Source: Promethearchaeota archaeon
Lineage (GTDB): Archaea; Asgardarchaeota; Lokiarchaeia; Sigynarchaeales; SOKP01
Direction: 5' to 3'
Assembly: GCA_016839655.1 (NCBI GenBank)
Contig: JAEOTW010000366.1
Coordinates: forward strand, 1 to 13,214
DNA: 13,214 bases
Below, piece after piece: positions 12,766-13,214 of this stretch (the stretch's first letter is position 1; every line of letters starts with the position of its first letter). A program made the translations under genes and the position numbers. Below the pieces are notes generated by a model that did not search any database, had not been told where the DNA came from, and was given only the letters and a program-made list of their open reading frames with translations.

Positions 12766-13214
12766 TTGAATATAGCGACAGAAGTAAGAGGAAGATATAT
12801 TTTAATGGTCGATAGGATGCTCAGTGAATTTAATCCTGAAATTGCTGAAGAAGCACGAAAAGAGATGGATATATCAATCACCGATATATCTGCTGATGGT
12901 TGGTATAGCAATAAAAGTCTTAGACAATATCTCTATATGGTAAATGCTGATGCACAACGAGTTCTTGGAAAGAAGATGGTCTATGCTGCAGGTGAACAAT
13001 TTGACGAATTAGTTAGCATGTTTGAAGACCCTGTGGATTTAATTAAATTTACAATTGAAAATGATCCTAAAGAAGATTTTCGAAAAGATAACTGGTTTAA
13101 AACACAGCTCCTTGATTCAGGTGATGATTTCATAAAAATGAAAATTGATACAGATGGTATTCCTACTTTTTATGAGGGAGTATATCAAGGGATGCTTGAA
13201 AAATATCGAATCAT
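12766..13214 (+). CDS. Tandem paralogue 2, partial (3' end outside window)
   Basis: About 149 codons are visible before the window ends. The sequence repeats that of the first tandem protein: EVRGRYILMVDR near the start, DGWY, AQRVLGKKMVYAAGE, FTIENDPKEDFRK, LDSGDDFIKMKID, and FYEGVY at the end. Differences are mostly conservative (for example V/I, E/D, L/M) and concentrate between the DGWY motif and AQRVLG, a likely specificity region. Function is unrecognised, as for its neighbour. The coordinates use a TTG that directly abuts GGTG (12762-12765), too close for a normal start. The ATA at 12772, 6 nt after GGTG and followed by G-C-G, corresponds to the ATA-GCA of the first copy. The matching promoter pair points to duplication of gene plus promoter. 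Confidence 0.65.
   Translation, partial: MNIATEVRGRYILMVDRMLSEFNPEIAEEARKEMDISITDISADGWYSNKSLRQYLYMVNADAQRVLGKKMVYAAGEQFDELVSMFEDPVDLIKFTIENDPKEDFRKDNWFKTQLLDSGDDFIKMKIDTDGIPTFYEGVYQGMLEKYRI

Noticed and set aside
1..13214. CRISPR array, tRNA or rRNA genes, insertion sequences, att sites
   Set aside because: I saw no regularly spaced repeats, no tRNA cloverleaf with an invariant T-loop, no transposase-like frame and no terminal inverted repeats in the gaps.

Overview
The window is A+T-rich DNA from an archaeon, most likely an Asgard (Promethearchaeota / Lokiarchaeia-like) lineage. Three observations support this. There is a TFIIB-type general transcription factor (TFB), a histone-fold protein and ribbon-helix-helix regulators. 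Promoters look archaeal (TATA boxes) and termination sites are T-runs. There is also a rich set of eukaryote-like signalling modules: Roadblock/LC7 proteins, a small Ras-like/MglA-like GTPase and a longin-like domain, alongside soluble PAS histidine kinases. The phylum call is an inference from gene content; no phylogenetic marker was analysed.

Layout. (1) 1-137 is the tail of a histone-fold gene, convergent with a NikR-type nickel regulator (413-949, minus) that carries an extra histidine-rich loop. NikR is divergent from a small SCP2 sterol/lipid-carrier gene (about 1206-1538, plus). (2) 1689-4847 (plus) is a cytosolic histidine kinase with six PAS-like modules. It converges, 2 nt apart, with a response regulator (4850-5683, minus) that fuses a ribbon-helix-helix-like segment, a HisKA-like helical segment and a receiver domain. 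(3) 5852-8225 (minus) holds three Roadblock genes in a row; the last is fused to a long coiled coil with a duplicated N-terminal motif. (4) Divergently from these, 8430-11932 (plus) is a tightly packed operon: GTPase, Roadblock, TFB, and a PAS protein whose kinase core is degenerate and which ends in a longin-like domain. (5) 12088-13214 holds two tandem paralogous single-domain proteins, the second cut by the window end.

The central block (5852-11932) is the most interesting part. GTPase + Roadblock + sensor-kinase-like protein is the composition known from bacterial MglA/MglB systems and Streptomyces conservons (cvn operons). Here a dedicated TFB paralogue sits in the same operon, and the kinase-like protein has lost its phosphoacceptor histidine and ATP-binding motifs. 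I infer a GTPase-based signalling module that may act on transcription initiation through TFB rather than through phosphotransfer. The intact six-PAS kinase and the hybrid regulator next door could be a conventional phosphorelay feeding the same region.

Translation signals are strong (GGTG/GGAGG). In several genes the properly spaced codon is ATT or ATA instead of ATG/GTG/TTG, so start positions of those genes are uncertain.
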